A program made the translations under genes and the position numbers. Below the pieces are notes generated by a model, which saw nothing but the letters and a program-made list of their open reading frames with translations, was not told the origin of the DNA and searched no databases. This document shows positions 60,316 to 64,000 of a stretch of DNA of 64,000 nt, piece by piece (position 1 is the first letter of the stretch; every line of letters begins with the position of its first letter). The stretch covers positions 1-64,000 of the forward strand of contig NZ_RCWF01000003.1 of the NCBI RefSeq assembly GCF_003667345.1, given 5' to 3'. The stretch is from Poseidonibacter antarcticus (GTDB lineage: Bacteria; Campylobacterota; Campylobacteria; Campylobacterales; Arcobacteraceae).

Positions 60316-61248
60316 ATGAATGATTTTTTAGATAACTATCCAAGAGATATGATTGGATATGCAAATGAACCAATTAATCCCAAGTGGCCAAATAAAGCAA
60401 AGCTTGCTGTTCAATTTGTATTAAATTATGAGGAAGGTTCTGAAAACTGTGTTTTACATGGTGATGAAGCTTCTGAAGTTTTTTTATCTGAGATTATCAA
60501 TGCTCAAGCTTTTACTTCTAGACATAAAAGTATGGAGTCTATTTATGAATATGGTTCAAGAGTTGGTGTTTGGAGAATATTAGAATTATTTAAAAGTTTT
60601 AATATTCCTATTACTATTTTTGGTGTTGCAATGGCACTTGCACGAAATCCTAAGCTTGCAGAATATTTAGCACTTCATAATTACGATATATGTTCACATG
60701 GTTATAGATGGCTTTCATATCAAAATATTGAAGAAAGTATTGAACGAGATCACTTATATAAAAGTATTGAGCTTTTAGAAAAAATGATTGGGAAGAGACC
60801 TCTTGGATGGTATACAGGAAGAGATAGTGAAAATACAAGAAAATTAATAGTTGAAGAAGGTGGTTTTTTATATGACAGCGATGCTTATAATGATGATTTA
60901 CCTTATTTTGCAACAGATGTACCAAAAGATGTTGAGCATTTAGTTATTCCTTATACATTGGATGTAAATGATATGAGATTTGCGTCAGCTCAAGGTTTTA
61001 ATTCTGGAGATCAATTTTTTACTTATTTAAAAGATAGTTTTGACGCTCTTTATTTAGAAGGTCAAACAGCACCAAAAATGATGTCAATTGGAATGCATTG
61101 TAGGATTCTTGGTCGACCTGGAAGAATAATGGCAATGAGAAGATTTTTAGAATATGTATCAAATTTCGATGATGTTTGGTTTTGCAAAAGAGAAGATATT
61201 GCAAAACATTGGATTAAAAATTTTGGAGAAAAAAGGATCGAAATATGA
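60316..61248 (+). CDS. puuE: Allantoinase PuuE
   Basis: Hydrolyses allantoin to allantoate. The 310-residue enzyme is of the polysaccharide-deacetylase-like, metal-independent PuuE class first described in Pseudomonas, not the amidohydrolase AllB class. Signatures are PRDMIGYANEPINPKWPN (about 9-26), NYEEGSENCVLHGD (about 42-55), ICSHGYRWL and GWYTGRDSENTRKLI, with HCRILGRPGR near the end. It overlaps uraD by 4 bp. Confidence 0.94.
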   Translation: MNDFLDNYPRDMIGYANEPINPKWPNKAKLAVQFVLNYEEGSENCVLHGDEASEVFLSEIINAQAFTSRHKSMESIYEYGSRVGVWRILELFKSFNIPITIFGVAMALARNPKLAEYLALHNYDICSHGYRWLSYQNIEESIERDHLYKSIELLEKMIGKRPLGWYTGRDSENTRKLIVEEGGFLYDSDAYNDDLPYFATDVPKDVEHLVIPYTLDVNDMRFASAQGFNSGDQFFTYLKDSFDALYLEGQTAPKMMSIGMHCRILGRPGRIMAMRRFLEYVSNFDDVWFCKREDIAKHWIKNFGEKRIEI

Positions 61249-61766
61249 TTTATCCACATGACTTAGCTAATGAAAACAAATCAGAATTTTTAAAAACATT
61301 TGATGAGCTATATGAGCATTCTCCTTGGGTTATAGAAAAATCTTTTGAGAGTATTAAAAAGGATTTGAAATATAACGATTTAGAAGAATTTCACAAAATA
61401 CTTTCAAATACAGTTTTTAATGAAAGTATTGATTTACAAATGAGTTTAATAAAAGCTCACCCAATGTTAGCAGGGAAACAAGCTAAAAATAATGAATTAA
61501 CAGACTTTTCAACAAATGAACAAAAATCAGCTGGTTTAAATTCATGTACAGATGAAGAAATAAAATTATTTGATGAATTAAATAAAAAGTATTTTGATAA
61601 ATTTGATTTTCCTTATATTTTAGCAGTAAAAGGAAGAGTTAAAAAAGAAATTATTGAAAACTTTAGATCAAGATTGGAAAACTCTTTTGAAGATGAAAAA
61701 CAAGAGGCGTTAGATCAAATCAATCAAATTGCACTAATTAGAATAAAGGGTATTTATGGCAAATAG
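61245..61766 (+). CDS. uraD: OHCU decarboxylase
   Basis: Decarboxylates 2-oxo-4-hydroxy-4-carboxy-5-ureidoimidazoline to S-allantoin. The 173-residue, all-helical protein has the catalytic histidine in IKAHPMLAG (about 67-75), the YEHSPWV helix at 21-27, and the conserved FPYILAVKGR segment (about 124-133). Length and pattern match UraD. It overlaps puuE by 4 bp and alc by 11 bp, so translation is tightly coupled. Confidence 0.94.
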   Translation: MIYPHDLANENKSEFLKTFDELYEHSPWVIEKSFESIKKDLKYNDLEEFHKILSNTVFNESIDLQMSLIKAHPMLAGKQAKNNELTDFSTNEQKSAGLNSCTDEEIKLFDELNKKYFDKFDFPYILAVKGRVKKEIIENFRSRLENSFEDEKQEALDQINQIALIRIKGIYGK

Positions 61767-62790
61767 ACAAAAAGAACTTATGGATGTTGCAAGTTTAGAA
61801 CTTGGAACAGAAATTATTTATGTAACAGATGAATTCTTTGCAAATGCAAATAGAATGCTTCAAGCAACTGAACCAGTTTTTAAAGATGAATATGATGAAA
61901 ATGGACATTGGATGGACGGTTGGGAAACTAGAAGAAGAAGAGATGATGGAAATGATTATGCAATTTTAAGACTAGGACAGGTTTCTAGAATTATTGAAAT
62001 TGAAATTGATACAAGTTATTTCAAAGGAAACTTTCCTCCTTCTGCATCTGTTAAAGGATGTTATGCTCCTGATGCAAGTGATGATGAGATTATTGATAAT
62101 CCTGATAATTTTGAATGGTTTACGCTAGTGGCTCAAACAGATTTAGGACCTCATGATATTTTTTCTTTAGAATCTAAATATCAACAAAGTGTAACTCACT
62201 TGAAAATTGATATTTTCCCTGATGGTGGTATTGCTAGATTTAAAGCTTATGGATTTATTTCTTTTGATCATAAACTTTTTGAAAAAGAAAATATTAATGT
62301 AATTTCAAGAAGAACAGGTGCAAGAGCAATATATGCAAATAATGAATTCTTTGGTTCATTAAAAAATATTATTAAAATTACAGAAGCTGTAAATATGGGT
62401 GATGGTTGGGAAACTAGAAGACGAAGAGAACCAGGTTATGATTGGGGAATTATTGAATTAGCAAATCCTGCAATTATTGATAATCTTATGATTGATACTA
62501 ATTTCTTCAAAGGAAATTATCCAGATTATTTCTCATTAAATGCGGCATATATTCCAAATACAACACATAGTTCAGTTGTAACACAAAGTATATTCTGGGA
62601 AGAACTTCTTCCTAAACAAAAGTTGCAAATGGATCAAAAACATTATTTTGATAGTTCAAGTTTTTCACATCAAAAACCAATAACTCACGTAAGAATAAAT
62701 ATCTATCCTGATGGTGGAGTTTCAAGATTTAGATTATTTGGGAAATTTATTAAATATAAAGAAGCAGAGAAAATATTATGCGAACAATAA
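61756..62790 (+). CDS. alc: Allantoicase
   Basis: Converts allantoate to ureidoglycolate and urea. The 344-residue enzyme is made of two similar jelly-roll domains, visible as two matching halves: DGWETRRRRDDGNDYAILRLG (split, about 55-75) and GDGWETRRRREPGYDWGIIEL near 215-235. Each is followed by DTSYFKGNFP or DTNFFKGNYP and by an IDIFPDGGIARFKAYG or INIYPDGGVSRFRLFG strand pair. It overlaps both neighbours. Release of urea links it to the urt genes. Confidence 0.95.
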   Translation: MANRQKELMDVASLELGTEIIYVTDEFFANANRMLQATEPVFKDEYDENGHWMDGWETRRRRDDGNDYAILRLGQVSRIIEIEIDTSYFKGNFPPSASVKGCYAPDASDDEIIDNPDNFEWFTLVAQTDLGPHDIFSLESKYQQSVTHLKIDIFPDGGIARFKAYGFISFDHKLFEKENINVISRRTGARAIYANNEFFGSLKNIIKITEAVNMGDGWETRRRREPGYDWGIIELANPAIIDNLMIDTNFFKGNYPDYFSLNAAYIPNTTHSSVVTQSIFWEELLPKQKLQMDQKHYFDSSSFSHQKPITHVRINIYPDGGVSRFRLFGKFIKYKEAEKILCEQ

Positions 62791-63290
62791 GTCCTATAAG
62801 TTTAGAAGATGAAGAGTTTTCTAAATATGGAAAAATTATTAGTGTTGATAATTCTGATTCAATAGTAATAAATAATGGTTTTGCTTCTAAGCATTACAAC
62901 CTTTGTAATATTGATGCAAATGATAATGGTGGAGTAGCTACTTTACATTTATATGAAGGAAAAAAAAGAGAGTTTCCTTTGAAAATAAATATGATGGAAA
63001 AGCATCCTCATTTTTCACAAACTTTTATACCTAGAAGCAAAACACCTTTTATAATTGTTGTTGCTTTGGGTGCGAAAGAACCTGATTTGAATACTTTAAG
63101 TGTGTTTAAATCAAATGGAAATCAAGGTGTCCATTACAATAAAAATGTTTGGCATTTTCCTCTTATAAGTTTAGAAGATAATGAACAGTTTATCGTAGTT
63201 GATAGAAATGATCTAGGAAAAGAAGAAAATAAAATAATTGATTGTATTGAATTAGAACTCAATCAAGATATAGAAATTTTAAAGGATTAA
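62778..63290 (+). CDS. allA: Ureidoglycolate lyase
   Basis: Splits ureidoglycolate into glyoxylate and urea. The 170-residue cupin-like protein has the family elements PISLEDEEFSKYGKII, KMNMMEKHPHFSQTFIP-type strand (EKHPHFSQTFIP, about 74-85), VVALGAKEPDLNTL and the metal/substrate region GVHYNKNVWHFPL (about 115-127). It overlaps alc by 13 bp and is followed after 3 bp by the truncated puuD. Confidence 0.94.
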   Translation: MRTISPISLEDEEFSKYGKIISVDNSDSIVINNGFASKHYNLCNIDANDNGGVATLHLYEGKKREFPLKINMMEKHPHFSQTFIPRSKTPFIIVVALGAKEPDLNTLSVFKSNGNQGVHYNKNVWHFPLISLEDNEQFIVVDRNDLGKEENKIIDCIELELNQDIEILKD

Positions 63291-63293
63291 TTT

Positions 63294-64000
63294 ATGGAAG
63301 CTTATATAATGGATTGGCTAAATGCCATGCTTCGTTTTGCACATTTTGTTACAGGGGTTGCATGGATTGGAGCATCATTTTACTTTAACTGGTTAGAAAA
63401 TAATCTAAACAGACAAGGACAACAAAAAGAGGGAATCTCTGGACATTTATGGGCTGTTCATGGTGGAGGATTTTATTATTTAGAAAAATTTAAATCTTAT
63501 CCAAATAAATTACCAAAACATCTTCATTGGTTTAAATGGGAAGCTTACTTCACATTAATAACTGGATTTGCTCTTTTATGTGTTGTTTATTATTACAATG
63601 CAAACTCTTATCTTTTAAAAAGTGGAACAGATATAAGTGCAACAACAGGAATATTATTAAGTTTAGCAGGATTGGTTGTAGGTTGGTTAATTTATGACAA
63701 TGTTACAAAATCAGCACTTGTTAAAAAACAAGCTATTGTTGCACTTATTATGTTAGTAGTTGTTGCAGTATCAGCATTTTTTTATCAACAATTTTTTGCT
63801 CCACGAGCTGTATTCATTCAAATTGGTGCGATGATTGGTGTGATAATGGTATTCAATGTATTCTTTGTAATTATGCCATCACAACGAGAACTTGTAAAAG
63901 CGTGTGTTGAAAAATCTGAACTAGGTGAAGAGATTGGTTTTAGAGGTTATATAAGATCAAGAAATAACAACTATTTTACACTTCCTGTTTTATTTATAAT
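63294..64000 (+). CDS. puuD: Urate hydroxylase PuuD, N-terminal part (runs off the window)
   Basis: An ORF from ATG 63294 that stays open to the window end (235 codons). It encodes the multi-helix membrane domain of PuuD, the membrane-bound uric acid oxidase whose full length is about 400 residues with a C-terminal cytochrome c. Visible signatures are MDWLNAMLRFAHFVTGVAW and IGASFYFNWLENNL, and HGGGFYYLEKFKSYPNKLP. Further helices lie at about 83-102, 119-135 and 145-163. It begins 3 bp after allA with RBS AAAGGA. The cytochrome part is outside the window, so integrity is untested. Confidence 0.92.
   Translation, partial: MEAYIMDWLNAMLRFAHFVTGVAWIGASFYFNWLENNLNRQGQQKEGISGHLWAVHGGGFYYLEKFKSYPNKLPKHLHWFKWEAYFTLITGFALLCVVYYYNANSYLLKSGTDISATTGILLSLAGLVVGWLIYDNVTKSALVKKQAIVALIMLVVVAVSAFFYQQFFAPRAVFIQIGAMIGVIMVFNVFFVIMPSQRELVKACVEKSELGEEIGFRGYIRSRNNNYFTLPVLFI

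Overview
The window is AT-rich DNA with dense, short-spaced genes. Arg is mostly AGA, and ATG starts dominate with a few TTG and GTG starts. Gene content and protein style (HQWRQP-type histidine kinase, DUF4405 membrane protein, fused Aas, urt and nir genes) point to an Arcobacter-like member of the Campylobacterota. This is inferred from family recognition, not from a database search. No IS element, prophage, tRNA or CRISPR array was seen.

Region 1 (1-13.4 kb) starts with the end of an rRNA operon (5S rRNA and terminator). A surface-adhesin secretion locus follows: a divergent response regulator, a TolC-like outer-membrane protein with a SPOR-like tail, a LapB-type ABC transporter, a HlyD/LapC-type adaptor, a 58-residue ORF absent from standard gene calls, and an 1832-residue type I secreted adhesin. 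The adhesin gene carries exact internal duplications, and its Ig-like repeats carry EF-hand-like loops. An orphan histidine kinase closes the locus.

Region 2 (13.4-19 kb) holds transketolase, a DUF4405 protein, and an operon behind a perfect TTGACA-17-TATAAT promoter: beta-hydroxyacid dehydrogenase, tautomerase, LrgA, LrgB and a MOSC protein. Region 3 (19-23.7 kb) is an arsenic operon: arsR, a gamma-glutamylcyclotransferase-like gene, arsB, an exported metallo-beta-lactamase-fold protein with substituted metal ligands, thioredoxin-type arsC, an ArsP-like permease and a mini-thioredoxin. ArsR-like palindromes precede arsR and arsB.

Region 4 (23.7-34.4 kb) has rarD, and a MerR-type regulator with a fused MFS/acyltransferase/acyl-ACP synthetase (aas) behind a promoter bracketed by two 27-bp inverted repeats. 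It continues with znuA behind two 15-bp palindromes, then glnD with a stripped-down NtrC-like Fis protein, and a PDC-like membrane protein.

Region 5 (34.4-64 kb) is almost all nitrogen scavenging. It contains a polyamine-type ABC transporter with an omega-aminotransferase and SDR, nitrite reductase nirBD, two-component proteins, and a Bcr/CflA exporter with foreign-looking codon use. These are followed by urea uptake (urtABCDE) with ureD and a nickel permease but no urease subunits, and then a GntR-regulated purine catabolic block (guanine deaminase, purine permease, puuE, uraD, alc, allA, puuD running off the end). Purine breakdown through allantoin releases urea and glyoxylate, so the purine and urea blocks fit one pathway. 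Two ATTGTnnACAAT palindromes, one in front of each divergent purine transcript, are the probable operators.
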